From assembly GCA_038138145.1 (NCBI GenBank), contig JAYQDD010000002.1, positions 204,517 through 268,516 of the forward strand: DNA of 64,000 nt, read 5' to 3'. Both the position numbers and the translations under genes were made by a program. Every line of letters starts with the position of its first letter. Position 1 is the first letter of the stretch. Of this stretch, positions 9,459-18,199 are shown one piece after another. The notes under the pieces are model-generated. The model did not search any database, was not told where the DNA came from, and saw nothing but the letters and a program-made list of their open reading frames with translations. The DNA is from UBA3537 sp038138145 (GTDB lineage Bacteria > Bacteroidota > Bacteroidia > Flavobacteriales > Flavobacteriaceae).

Positions 9459-10220
9459 TTATGGCTTAATGAATTTTTTTAGCTGCGTTTTTGTGAAGGG
9501 GCTAAGCGCAAGTTCGCCACTGATTTTGGCACGTTGTTTCAGTAATTCATCCCAATGATCGGTATCTTCCCATTGAATTTTTTTAAATTCTGATAATGCC
9601 TTAGGGTTGCAACTTGCCAGTTGATTGGCTAAATTGGAAACTTGTGTATTTAAGTCATCATTGGATTCAAAAACAGCAGCAAAAAGACCTTTTTCTCTAG
9701 CCCATTTTGCAGAGAAAAAAGTTTGTGGATTAAGTGTTAGCTGTGTCACAACAGAAGGTCCTAGTTTTCTTTTTAGTGCCGGCTCAATCACAAAAGGGCC
9801 AATACCAATACTCAACTCACTGAGCTTTATGGAGGCATATTCACTTGCCAAACAAATATCTACTGCGGCGGCCAAACCTACACCACCACCTACGGCTTTC
9901 CCCTGAACACTGCCAATAATAATCTTTGGATTATTGCGCAGAGCATTAATGACATTAGCAAAGCCCATAAAAAAAGTTTCCCCTTCTGCGGTGGTCGAAA
10001 TAGCCGCTAAATCTTCAAAACTTGCTCCTGCACAAAATGTACGGTCACCCCCACTTTTCAACACCAAAACGTGCACATCATCGTCTTTACCAGAATGAGT
10101 GATTGTAGCGCTCAATTCCGAAAGCATTTGCAACGGTAGTGCATTGTGGGAGGGATTATAAAATTCAATATACCCAACCTTTTGCGTTTTCGTATATTTT
10201 ACATACGGATTTTGAGCCAT
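9459..10220 (-). CDS. Enoyl-CoA hydratase/isomerase family protein
   Basis: The protein is a crotonase-fold enzyme of 253 residues. The CoA oxyanion-hole segments are AGASFEDLAAI and GKAVGGGVGLAAAVDI. Of the two catalytic glutamates of classical enoyl-CoA hydratase, the second is present (KLSELSIGIGPF) but the first position (GGGCE in the rat enzyme) is Gly here. Flavobacterial homologues with this pattern are often annotated methylglutaconyl-CoA hydratase, which would fit leucine breakdown beside ilvE. That assignment is from memory and tentative. Start ATG with upstream A-rich leader. Confidence 0.85.
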   Translation of the reverse strand: MAQNPYVKYTKTQKVGYIEFYNPSHNALPLQMLSELSATITHSGKDDDVHVLVLKSGGDRTFCAGASFEDLAAISTTAEGETFFMGFANVINALRNNPKIIIGSVQGKAVGGGVGLAAAVDICLASEYASIKLSELSIGIGPFVIEPALKRKLGPSVVTQLTLNPQTFFSAKWAREKGLFAAVFESNDDLNTQVSNLANQLASCNPKALSEFKKIQWEDTDHWDELLKQRAKISGELALSPFTKTQLKKFIKP

Positions 10221-10312
10221 CTCTTTTAAATTTTCATTAGCTAATATACTCCAATTTTAGGAATTGAACACCCAAAATGGATACATTACTTATCTGAAAG
10301 AATGAAAAAAAT

Positions 10313-12925
10313 CTAAGCTATTAGGGCCTCAACTTGCGCTAAAGCTTCAGGGATTCCTGCGGGATTTTTTCCCCCAGCAGTAGCAAAAAATGGTTGTCCA
10401 CCTCCACCGCCTTGAATATATCGACCAAGCGTACGAACAATAGTACCAGCATTCAAATCTCTTGAAGCTACCGTATCTTTTGAAACATAACATGACAATA
10501 ACGCTTTTCCATTTTGTTCTGATGCAAAGACCAAAACGGCATTGTCAAATTTTTGGCCAAGCTCAAAAGAAATATCTTTTAAACCAGCAGCATCCAAATC
10601 AAGTTGTTTGGCTAAAAAATTCAATCCATTGACCGATTTTATTTCGGTCAATAATTGGGCTTTGACATTTTTCGCTTTGTCCTTCAATAGCTGTTCGATT
10701 TGTTTTTTTAGCTGATTATTTTCAGCTTTGAGGACCGTTACGGCTTTGACAGGATCTACAGCATTATTAAGTGCATTTTTTATAAGCTTAAAACGCTGAT
10801 CATTTTCGCCAAAATAGTCTTTTACAGCATCATTTGTGATGGCTTCAATACGTCGAATTCCAGAGGCCACAGCACTTTCAGAAGTAATTTTAAAATGCCA
10901 TATATCCGCCGTGTTTTTGACGTGGGTACCTCCACACAACTCGATAGAATTACCAAAGCGTACGGTACGCACAACATCACCATATTTTTCACCAAACAAT
11001 GCTATAGCACCATCAGCAACGGCTTGTGTCATAGGCACTGCACGTTGTTCCTCTAATGATAAGCGTCCTTCAATTCTGGCATTGACAAAGTTTTCAACTT
11101 CCTGAAGTTCTTCATTGGTCATTTTTGAAAAATGTGAAAAATCAAAACGCAAGTATTTCGAATGTACCGCACTGCCTTTTTGCTCGACATGTGTTCCCAA
11201 AATTTCGCGCAAAGCTTGATGCAACAAATGGGTTGCTGTATGGTTACATTCTATCCTAAAACGCTGCTTAGCGTCGACTACTGCTGTAAAAGAATCCGTA
11301 AGATTTTTGGGTAAATTTTTTGTGATATGTATGGCTACATTATTTTCTTTTTTAGTGTCGAGAATATAAACCACATCACCATTAGCTGCTTCCAAATAAC
11401 CCTTGTCTCCAACCTGTCCTCCTCCTTCAGCATAAAATGGGGTAAGATTAAAAACCAATTGGTACTGTGTCCCATTTTTAGAAGATATTTCTTTGCGGTA
11501 ACGCACAAGCTTTACTTTTGTTTGGAGCGTTTCGTAACCAATAAACTCTTGCTCATCATCTTCGCGAAGAATTGTCCAATCTTCTGTAGATACTTCACTT
11601 GCCGCACGAGATCTACTTTTTTGTTTTTCGAGTTGCTCTTGAAATCCAGATTGATCCAAATGCATATCTTTTTCTTGGAGAATAAGCGCTGTTAAATCGA
11701 CAGGAAATCCGTAGGTGTCGTATAATTCAAAAGCTTTATCGCCAGAAACGGTATCGCCTTCTGTGGTACTGATGATACGCTCTAACAACAATAGTCCTTG
11801 ATCTAAGGTTTTAAGAAATGACGATTCTTCTTCTTTGATGACATTTTGAATCAATTGCTTTTGTGCAATGAGTTCAGGGAATGTTTCTCCCATTTTTTTG
11901 ACAAGTACATTGACCAAGCGATGCATAAAAGGTTCTTTTTTGTTTAAAAAAGTAAACCCATAGCGTACTGCACGTCTCAAAATACGTCGGATTACATATC
12001 CTGCGCCTGTATTTGATGGCAATTGACCATCAGCTATGGAAAAGGCCACAGTGCGTACATGATCTGCGATGACACGGATGGCGATATCATGTTGTTCATT
12101 TTGTCCATAGTCTATACCTGAAATGGTTTCAATTTCTCTAATGATTGGCGTAAAAACATCCGTATCGTAATTTGACTTTACACCTTGAAGTACCATACAT
12201 AGACGTTCGAAGCCCATCCCTGTATCAACATGTTTTTGAGGAAGACTTTCCAAAACACCATTGGCTTTTCTGTTGTATTCCATAAAAACTAAATTCCAAA
12301 TTTCTACCACATGCGGATGATCTTTATTGACCAATTCATGACCAGGAATTTCGGCTTTTTCTTCTGCACTTCTTAGGTCGACATGAATTTCACTTGAAGG
12401 ACCACAGGGTCCTTGTTCACCCATTTCCCAAAAATTATCTTTTTTATTGCCCATCAGAATGCGATCCTCTGCAACAATTTCTTTCCAAATGGAAAACGCC
12501 TCGTTGTCCTTTTCTGTTTTATCGTTCTTATCCCCCTCAAAAACAGTGACATATAGAATGTTTTTATCAATTTTATAAACTTCCGTGAGCAATTCCCAAG
12601 CCCAAGCTATGGCTTCTTTTTTAAAATAATCTCCAAAACTCCAATTTCCCAGCATCTCGAAAAGGGTGTGGTGGTAAGTATCATAGCCCACTTCTTCCAA
12701 ATCGTTGTGTTTTCCTGAGACACGCAAACATTTTTGCGTATCGGCAATCCGCTTACTTGGGGGTTGCCCATTGCCCATAAAATATTCTTTAAATGGTGCC
12801 ATTCCAGAGTTTACAAACATCAATGTAGGGTCGTCTTTGACTACCATTGGTGCAGAAGGTAAAATAGCGTGTTGCTTGTCTTCAAAAAACTTTAGAAAGT
12901 TGGCTCTTATATCTTGAGATTTCAT
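10313..12925 (-). CDS. alaS: Alanyl-tRNA synthetase
   Basis: The 870-residue enzyme has the full domain order. Its N-terminal class II aminoacylation core opens MKSQDIRANFLKFFEDKQH and includes MGFERLCMVLQG. The editing domain has HTATHLLHQAL and CGGTH zinc ligands. The C-terminal C-Ala domain ends in a GGGGQPFFATAGG region. The start was moved inward to the ATG at 12925: the longer frame would need a TTG at 12973 and an N-terminal extension the family lacks. It is divergent from the M23 peptidase gene across a 124-base intergenic region. Confidence 0.97.
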   Translation of the reverse strand: MKSQDIRANFLKFFEDKQHAILPSAPMVVKDDPTLMFVNSGMAPFKEYFMGNGQPPSKRIADTQKCLRVSGKHNDLEEVGYDTYHHTLFEMLGNWSFGDYFKKEAIAWAWELLTEVYKIDKNILYVTVFEGDKNDKTEKDNEAFSIWKEIVAEDRILMGNKKDNFWEMGEQGPCGPSSEIHVDLRSAEEKAEIPGHELVNKDHPHVVEIWNLVFMEYNRKANGVLESLPQKHVDTGMGFERLCMVLQGVKSNYDTDVFTPIIREIETISGIDYGQNEQHDIAIRVIADHVRTVAFSIADGQLPSNTGAGYVIRRILRRAVRYGFTFLNKKEPFMHRLVNVLVKKMGETFPELIAQKQLIQNVIKEEESSFLKTLDQGLLLLERIISTTEGDTVSGDKAFELYDTYGFPVDLTALILQEKDMHLDQSGFQEQLEKQKSRSRAASEVSTEDWTILREDDEQEFIGYETLQTKVKLVRYRKEISSKNGTQYQLVFNLTPFYAEGGGQVGDKGYLEAANGDVVYILDTKKENNVAIHITKNLPKNLTDSFTAVVDAKQRFRIECNHTATHLLHQALREILGTHVEQKGSAVHSKYLRFDFSHFSKMTNEELQEVENFVNARIEGRLSLEEQRAVPMTQAVADGAIALFGEKYGDVVRTVRFGNSIELCGGTHVKNTADIWHFKITSESAVASGIRRIEAITNDAVKDYFGENDQRFKLIKNALNNAVDPVKAVTVLKAENNQLKKQIEQLLKDKAKNVKAQLLTEIKSVNGLNFLAKQLDLDAAGLKDISFELGQKFDNAVLVFASEQNGKALLSCYVSKDTVASRDLNAGTIVRTLGRYIQGGGGGQPFFATAGGKNPAGIPEALAQVEALIA

Positions 12926-12951
12926 GTACTGTGTTAACCTTTTTGAAATAA

Positions 12952-12983
12952 TTTGATTTTGCTCTAAAAACAAATTATATTTG
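12952..12983 (+). promoter_or_regulatory. Two-box promoter of the M23 peptidase operon
   Basis: TTTG at 12952-12955 and TATATTTG (TAnnTTTG) at 12976-12983 are separated by 20 bases, a good match to the Bacteroidota primary sigma factor consensus. The -7 box overlaps a perfect inverted repeat, ACAAAT-TAT-ATTTGT at 12970-12984, so the same segment may also serve divergent alaS. Confidence 0.6.
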
Positions 12984-13049
12984 TTATCTTAAGGAGTGCA
13001 TCTTTTGACACATCCTTAATACCAGAACAAAAATAGAACTTTTTAGGCA

Positions 13050-14021
13050 ATGTCTAACGTAAAATATTATTACGATCCTGAAACCCTCTCGTACCGCAAG
13101 ATTACGAGTGATAAAAAGACAAAGGCAAAATTTGCCATAGGGTTCATTCTTGCCTCTGCTCTTTTTGGTTTTTTTGTGGTCTTTGTTGGGAGTCATTATT
13201 TTGAATCCCCAAAAGAAAAAATCCTGAATCGAGAGCTTCAAAACATGGAACTTCAATACACCCTGCTGAATCAAAAAATGGAGGAAATTGAAAATGTTTT
13301 GGAAAACATAGAAGAACGAGATAATTCCATATACCGCCTCTATTTTGAAGCCAACCCCATCCCAAATGCCCAACGTACACAAGGGTTTGGTGGCGTCAAC
13401 CGCTACAAAAAATTTGATGGTTTTGAAAATTCGGATTTAATTGCTGAGGCCAATAAACGCGTTGATGTCCTTCAAAAACGACTTGTGATTCAATCTAAAT
13501 CTCTCGATGAAATCACTGAACTAGCAAAAGATAAAGAAAACTTTTTGTCAAAAATTCCAGCGATTCAGCCCATTAAAAATGAAGATTTGACACGAATGGC
13601 CTCGGGTTATGGCTACCGTACAGACCCTTTTACAAAAATTCGAAAATTTCACTATGGGATGGATTTTACAGCACCAAGAGGAACACCTGTTTATGCTAGT
13701 GGTGATGGCATCGTCAAACGAGCGGACTCTCGATCATCGGGCTATGGAAAACACATTCGGATAGACCACGGTTATGGCTATGTCAGCTTGTATGCCCATC
13801 TGTACAAATACAATGTACGTAAAAACCAACGGGTCAAGCGTGGCGATATTATTGGCTTTGTTGGCAGCTCGGGGCGTTCTCAAGCACCGCATTTGCACTA
13901 TGAAATTTTTAAGGATAAACGACGTATCAATCCTGTCAATTTTTATTATGGAAACCTCACCAGTGAGGAATTCAACGACTTGCTCGCCAAAGCTTCAGTA
14001 GAAAACCAATCCCTGGATTAG
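13050..14021 (+). CDS. M23 family peptidoglycan endopeptidase, membrane anchored
   Basis: The 323-residue protein has a basic N-terminus, one transmembrane helix at about residues 31-52, a coiled coil around residues 60-95 (LQNMELQYTLLNQKMEEIENV) and a C-terminal LytM/M23 domain. The domain carries HYGMDFTAPRGTPVYA (HxxxD) and HLHYEIF (HxH), which complete the zinc site. It should cleave peptide cross-bridges in the periplasm, facing outward from the inner membrane. It heads a plus-strand run with MerR, LemA and two TPM genes, and the MerR ATG directly follows its TAG. Confidence 0.93.
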   Translation: MSNVKYYYDPETLSYRKITSDKKTKAKFAIGFILASALFGFFVVFVGSHYFESPKEKILNRELQNMELQYTLLNQKMEEIENVLENIEERDNSIYRLYFEANPIPNAQRTQGFGGVNRYKKFDGFENSDLIAEANKRVDVLQKRLVIQSKSLDEITELAKDKENFLSKIPAIQPIKNEDLTRMASGYGYRTDPFTKIRKFHYGMDFTAPRGTPVYASGDGIVKRADSRSSGYGKHIRIDHGYGYVSLYAHLYKYNVRKNQRVKRGDIIGFVGSSGRSQAPHLHYEIFKDKRRINPVNFYYGNLTSEEFNDLLAKASVENQSLD

Positions 14022-14351
14022 ATGCATGTCGATTTACCAAAAAAATTATACTACAGCATTGGCGAAGTGGCCAAAGCATTTGGTGTAAAAACCTCATTGA
14101 TACGGTTTTGGGATAGTGAATTTTCTATTTTAAAACCAAAAAAAAATGCCAAAGGCAACCGAAAATTTACTAAAGAAGACATCAAAAATCTTAGACTAAT
14201 TTACCATTTAGTCAAAGAACAGGGCTACACCCTCGAAGGTGCAAAAACCTATTTAAAAACAAATAAAGGAAAATCGTTGACTAATTTCGATATCATTTGT
14301 AAATTGGAATCAATAAAACATCAACTTATTAAAATAAAATCTCAAATCTAA
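14022..14351 (+). CDS. MerR family transcriptional regulator
   Basis: This is a small regulator of 109 residues. Its N-terminal winged helix-turn-helix reads YYSIGEVAKAFGVKTSLIRFWDSEF, followed by a helix-rich tail, with no C-terminal ligand-binding domain and no metal-binding cysteines. This is the short MerR form found beside M23 and LemA genes in Bacteroidota. It starts directly after the M23 stop, so it may control its own operon, possibly from the promoter at 12952-12983. Target and inducer unknown. Confidence 0.88.
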   Translation: MHVDLPKKLYYSIGEVAKAFGVKTSLIRFWDSEFSILKPKKNAKGNRKFTKEDIKNLRLIYHLVKEQGYTLEGAKTYLKTNKGKSLTNFDIICKLESIKHQLIKIKSQI

Positions 14352-14363
14352 AAACAACACATT

Positions 14364-14963
14364 ATGAAAAAATGGCTTATTCCCCTTATCATTCTTGCAG
14401 TAATCGCTTTCAGCATCTATAATTGGGCTGTTGGCTTTAATAATACCGCTGTAGAGCACGAAGCAAATGCAAAAACTGCTTGGTCCAATGTAGAGAGCAG
14501 CTACCAACGCAGAAACGACCTCATCGGAAACCTCGTCAAAACCGTAAAAGGGGCTGCAGATTTCGAAAAAACCACACTTACTCAAGTCATTGAAGCACGT
14601 GCTAAAGCTAGTGCCACAACCATTGACCCAACAAACATTACCCCAGAAAATCTGGCCGCATTCCAACAAGCACAAAGTGGACTTAGTGGTGCCCTATCTC
14701 GACTTTTAGTCACTGTTGAGCGCTACCCCGAACTCAAAGCAAATCAAAACTTTTTAGATTTGCAAAATCAGTTGGAAGGTACAGAAAACCGCATCAATGT
14801 TGCTCGTGACCGCTACAACGAAGCCGTCAATACGTACGATATTTTTACCACCAAATTTCCTAATAAAATTTTAGCGGGATGGTTTGGTTTTGGTGAAATG
14901 ACACGCTACACCGCAGATCCAGGATCAGAAAAAGCCCCCGAAGTTGAGTTTGATTTTGACTAA
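14364..14963 (+). CDS. LemA family protein
   Basis: This 199-residue protein has one N-terminal transmembrane helix (residues 4-22) and a long all-helical domain. Its LemA signature is ESSYQRRNDLIGNLVKTVKG followed by the ARAKAS and ENRINVARDRYNEAV helices. LemA proteins are membrane-anchored helical bundles of unsettled function, often linked to envelope stress and paired with TPM-domain proteins, exactly as here (two TPM genes follow within 10 bases). Starts 12 bases after merR. Confidence 0.94.
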   Translation: MKKWLIPLIILAVIAFSIYNWAVGFNNTAVEHEANAKTAWSNVESSYQRRNDLIGNLVKTVKGAADFEKTTLTQVIEARAKASATTIDPTNITPENLAAFQQAQSGLSGALSRLLVTVERYPELKANQNFLDLQNQLEGTENRINVARDRYNEAVNTYDIFTTKFPNKILAGWFGFGEMTRYTADPGSEKAPEVEFDFD

Positions 14964-14972
14964 AACAGTACG

Positions 14973-15416
14973 GTGAACACCATAGAAAATTTTCTCACTA
15001 CAGAAGAAGAACAAGACATTGTTTCGGCCATACTAAAGGCAGAACGCAACACCTCTGGTGAAATCCGTGTGCACATCGAAAAAAGCACCAAAGAACCCAT
15101 TGACAAACGGGCAAAATATATCTTTCATGCCCTTAAAATGGACAACACAAAGCTTGAAAATGGTGTGTTGATCTACATTGCTATCGACAACAAAAAATTT
15201 GGTATTTATGGAGATAAAGGCATCCATAATAGCGTAACGGATTGTTTTTGGAACGACACCAGGGATATCATGCAAAGGCATTTTGAAGTGGGGGACTTTA
15301 AAACAGGAATTGTTGAAGGTATAAAGAGCGCAAGTGCGGCCCTAAAAAAATACTTCCCTTGGGATGTAAATGACCGCGATGAATTGTCCAATGAAATTTC
15401 AAAAGGAGAACTTTAA
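14973..15416 (+). CDS. TPM-domain protein, cytosolic form (DUF5130/YgcG-like fold)
   Basis: The 147 residues begin at GTG and consist almost entirely of one TPM domain (SGEIRVHIEKST, NGVLIYIAIDNKKFGIYGDKGIH). No signal peptide or transmembrane segment is seen, in contrast to the next gene. TPM (TLP18.3/Psb32/MOLO-1) domains are implicated in photosystem or membrane complex repair in plants; the bacterial role is unclear. Gene order LemA-TPM-TPM is conserved in the phylum and suggests a shared envelope function. Confidence 0.87.
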   Translation: MNTIENFLTTEEEQDIVSAILKAERNTSGEIRVHIEKSTKEPIDKRAKYIFHALKMDNTKLENGVLIYIAIDNKKFGIYGDKGIHNSVTDCFWNDTRDIMQRHFEVGDFKTGIVEGIKSASAALKKYFPWDVNDRDELSNEISKGEL

Positions 15417-15417
15417 G

Positions 15418-16221
15418 ATGCGTACCAAATTAAATAGTATCCTTTTGTTTTTAGTGCTGTTTTGTAGCAGTCAAAATAGTTCAGCGCAATTTGAAATCCC
15501 TCCAATACCCAAAACGCAAACCAGTGTTTATGACTACATAGGCGTTTTATCGCCAAACGAGTCCAAAGCACTAGAGCAAAAGCTCATTCGGTATGCCGAC
15601 AGTACATCTACACAAATTGTTTTGGCCACTATCAACTCAACAGAGGGAGAATACATCAATTATTTAGCCACAAATTGGGCACAGCGTTGGGGTATTGGAC
15701 AAGACAAAAAGGATAATGGTGTATTTATCCTCTTGGCCAAAAATGACCGCAAAATTAACATCAGTACGGGTTATGGCGTAGAGCATCTACTCACCGACAA
15801 AATGTGTAGCCGTATAATTCAGGAACACATTATTCCTTCGTTTAAAAAAAATAAATATGCAGAAGGTTTAAACGCAGGGGCAGATGCCATTTTTGAAGTC
15901 CTTACTGGTGCATATAAAGCATCCCCGAAACAAAAAACAACCGATATTCCTTTTGGAATAATTTTATTTCTTCTGGTGGTTTTTATCATTTTTATAGCCG
16001 CATTGTCAAAAAACAACAACGGCAAAAACAAAGGCAATCGAGCGCCAACCACAAGTCTTTTAGACGCTATCATTTTAAGCAATATGGGGCGTGGAAGTTA
16101 CCATAAGGGCACATCAAAAGAAGGACTTTTTGGGGGAAGTGGAAGTTTTGGTGGCGGTGGCTTTAGTGGTGGTTTTGGCGGCGGCGGTTTTGGTGGCGGA
16201 GGTGCCTCTGGCGGGTGGTAA
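15418..16221 (+). CDS. TPM-domain protein, secreted and membrane anchored (YgcG family)
   Basis: I chose the ATG at 15418, which has an AAAAGGAGAA ribosome-binding-like stretch and gives a signal peptide (MRTKLNSILLFLVLFCSS). The upstream in-frame start would hide that signal inside the protein and overlap the previous gene. After the signal come the TPM domain (residues about 35-165, with GVFILLAKNDRKINISTGYG), one transmembrane helix near residues 180-200, and a Gly/Ser-rich tail (GGGGFSGGFGGGGFGGGG) ending in W. This is the classic YgcG layout, with the TPM domain in the periplasm. Confidence 0.91.
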   Translation: MRTKLNSILLFLVLFCSSQNSSAQFEIPPIPKTQTSVYDYIGVLSPNESKALEQKLIRYADSTSTQIVLATINSTEGEYINYLATNWAQRWGIGQDKKDNGVFILLAKNDRKINISTGYGVEHLLTDKMCSRIIQEHIIPSFKKNKYAEGLNAGADAIFEVLTGAYKASPKQKTTDIPFGIILFLLVVFIIFIAALSKNNNGKNKGNRAPTTSLLDAIILSNMGRGSYHKGTSKEGLFGGSGSFGGGGFSGGFGGGGFGGGGASGGW

Positions 16222-16223
16222 CC

Positions 16224-17528
16224 CTATTTTTTACGCATAAAAATAGTCACTGGCACCCCTGAAAAATCATATAACGAACGTAATTTGTTTTCCAAAAAAC
16301 GCTTATAGGGTTCCTTTACATATTGAGGTAAATTACAGAAAAATGCAAACTGTGGCTGGGGGGTTGGCAACTGCATGATGTATTTGATTTTGACATATTT
16401 ACCTTTTAATGCAGGCGGTGGATTGTGCTCAATAATGGGTAACAAATCTTCATTTAAAACACTTGTTTTGATGCGCTTTGATTTGTTTTTATAAACCTCC
16501 ACAGCCGTTTCAATCGCTTTATAAATACGTTGTTTGGTGAGCGCTGAAATAAATACAATAGGCACATCCGTAAAGGGTTCTATTTGTTTTCTAATGTGGG
16601 TTTCAAAGGCCTTCATGGTTTTGGTGTCTTTTTCCACCAAATCCCATTTATTGACCAAAATGACGATACCCTTGTTGTTGCGTTGTGCCAACCAAAAAAT
16701 GTTTTGAACTTGTCCATCAAATCCGCGTTGAGCATCACAAACCAACAAACAAACATCGGCGTTTTCTATGGCACGAACACTACGCATAACGGAGTAAAAC
16801 TCCAAATCCTCTTTCACTTTGGCCTTACGGCGAATTCCAGCAGTATCGACCAAATTAAAATCAAAACCAAATCGGTTGTATTTGGTGTCAATTGCATCAC
16901 GCGTGGTTCCTGCAATATCCGTAACAATATAGCGATCCTCCCCAATCAAAGCATTAATAAATGATGATTTACCCGCATTAGGACGACCCACAACAGCAAA
17001 GCGTGGGAGTTCGGGTTCGTCGTTTTCCTGATCTTCAGGAAGTGCTTCAACAAGTGCATCCAACAAATCGCCTGTACCACTTCCGTTGATGCTTGCAATG
17101 GTATAATAATCGCCAAGTCCTAAAGCATAAAATTCTACAGCGTCTTGAGCACGTTTGGCATTGTCTACTTTATTGACGACTAGAAAAACGGGCTTTTTTA
17201 CCTTCCTTAAAAGTTTGGCAACATCTTCATCCATACCAGTCACGCCAGTTTCTACGTCTACCATAAAGATAATGGCATCGGCTTCGTCAATAGCCAACTC
17301 AACTTGTTTGTCGATTTCTGCTTCAAAAATATCATCACTACCGACCACATAACCACCAGTATCAATCACGGAAAACTCTTTACCATTCCAATCGCTTTTT
17401 CCATAATGACGATCGCGTGTAACCCCACTGACCGCATCAACTATGGCTTCGCGACGCTGAATCAATCGGTTGAAAAATGTAGATTTTCCTACATTTGGAC
17501 GGCCTACTATGGCAACAATATTTCCCAT
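16224..17528 (-). CDS. der: Ribosome biogenesis GTPase Der (EngA)
   Basis: Two tandem G domains followed by a KH-like domain, 434 residues. G domain 1 has GRPNVGKST, DTGGY and NKVD; G domain 2 has GRPNAGKSS, DTAG and NKWD. Der acts on the 50S subunit late in assembly. It ends only two bases after the convergent TPM gene. A -7 element sits 19 bases upstream of the ATG. The second GTPase Era lies 0.7 kb away on the same strand, separated by an unrelated plus-strand gene. Confidence 0.97.
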   Translation of the reverse strand: MGNIVAIVGRPNVGKSTFFNRLIQRREAIVDAVSGVTRDRHYGKSDWNGKEFSVIDTGGYVVGSDDIFEAEIDKQVELAIDEADAIIFMVDVETGVTGMDEDVAKLLRKVKKPVFLVVNKVDNAKRAQDAVEFYALGLGDYYTIASINGSGTGDLLDALVEALPEDQENDEPELPRFAVVGRPNAGKSSFINALIGEDRYIVTDIAGTTRDAIDTKYNRFGFDFNLVDTAGIRRKAKVKEDLEFYSVMRSVRAIENADVCLLVCDAQRGFDGQVQNIFWLAQRNNKGIVILVNKWDLVEKDTKTMKAFETHIRKQIEPFTDVPIVFISALTKQRIYKAIETAVEVYKNKSKRIKTSVLNEDLLPIIEHNPPPALKGKYVKIKYIMQLPTPQPQFAFFCNLPQYVKEPYKRFLENKLRSLYDFSGVPVTIFMRKK

Positions 17529-17547
17529 GACTGTTTTTAAATTGCTG

Positions 17548-17555
17548 CAAAAATA
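17548..17555 (-). promoter_or_regulatory. -7 promoter element of der
   Basis: On the minus strand the sequence reads TATTTTTG (TAnnTTTG), 19 bases before the der ATG. No clear -33 TTG box at the expected distance. Confidence 0.45.
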
Positions 17556-17649
17556 GGCATAATTACTTTGGCTTTTGGACTACACTTTCAAAAATCAGTT
17601 TTGAGATTAAAATTAATTCCTTAACTTTATAAAACCCAACAATTCTACT

Positions 17650-18195
17650 ATGATAAAATCTCACGAGATAAAATTTTCAACTGAACAAATTGTTCTTCGC
17701 CCTCGGTTTACACTTTTGCTTACCACTCCGGCTAAACATATTATTGAAGAATTTAAGCAATCCAATAGCAATCAATATGGCATTGTGACCAAAGTTATTG
17801 ATCATCATGTGATTCTAAAAATTGCAGAAGCCCACCACCATTATTGGTCCCCTCAACTTCATATAGAACTTGAACACTGCACGAGTATTACCAAATTAAA
17901 CGGATTGTTTGGCCCCAACCCTACAATTTGGACCTTGTTTATGTTTTTGAAATTTGTATTTAGTGGATTATTTATTGGGTTTGGGGTTTGGGCCGCCAGC
18001 AACTATCTGTTGGAACAACCCACAGTATTGCCCATCACATTGTCTATATTGATGTGTCTTTTGGGTATTGCAGTCTATTTTATGGCACAGTATGGGAAAA
18101 AAATGGGAAAAGAACAGATGGAAGAACTCTACACCTACATGTGCTCTGTAGTCCATGTTGAAGAACAGAGTTTAAACGCCATCAACAACCAGTAA
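17650..18195 (+). CDS. Hypothetical protein with two transmembrane helices
   Basis: I do not recognise this 181-residue protein. The first 95 residues are soluble and rich in His and charged residues (HHVILKIAEAHHHYWSPQLHIELEH). Two transmembrane helices follow at about residues 98-120 and 130-150 with a short loop, then an acidic tail (KKMGKEQMEELYTYMCSVV). It could be a small inner-membrane protein with a cytosolic N-terminal domain. It is a single plus-strand gene set between der and era, both on the minus strand, so it must have its own promoter; a TAACTTTA sequence (one mismatch to TAnnTTTG) lies shortly before the ATG. Confidence 0.75.
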   Translation: MIKSHEIKFSTEQIVLRPRFTLLLTTPAKHIIEEFKQSNSNQYGIVTKVIDHHVILKIAEAHHHYWSPQLHIELEHCTSITKLNGLFGPNPTIWTLFMFLKFVFSGLFIGFGVWAASNYLLEQPTVLPITLSILMCLLGIAVYFMAQYGKKMGKEQMEELYTYMCSVVHVEEQSLNAINNQ

Positions 18196-18199
18196 AAAA

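Noticed and set aside
12926..12973. N-terminal extension of alaS from a TTG codon
   Set aside because: Family members begin at the MKSQDIRANFLKFF start. The extension overlaps the divergent promoter region.
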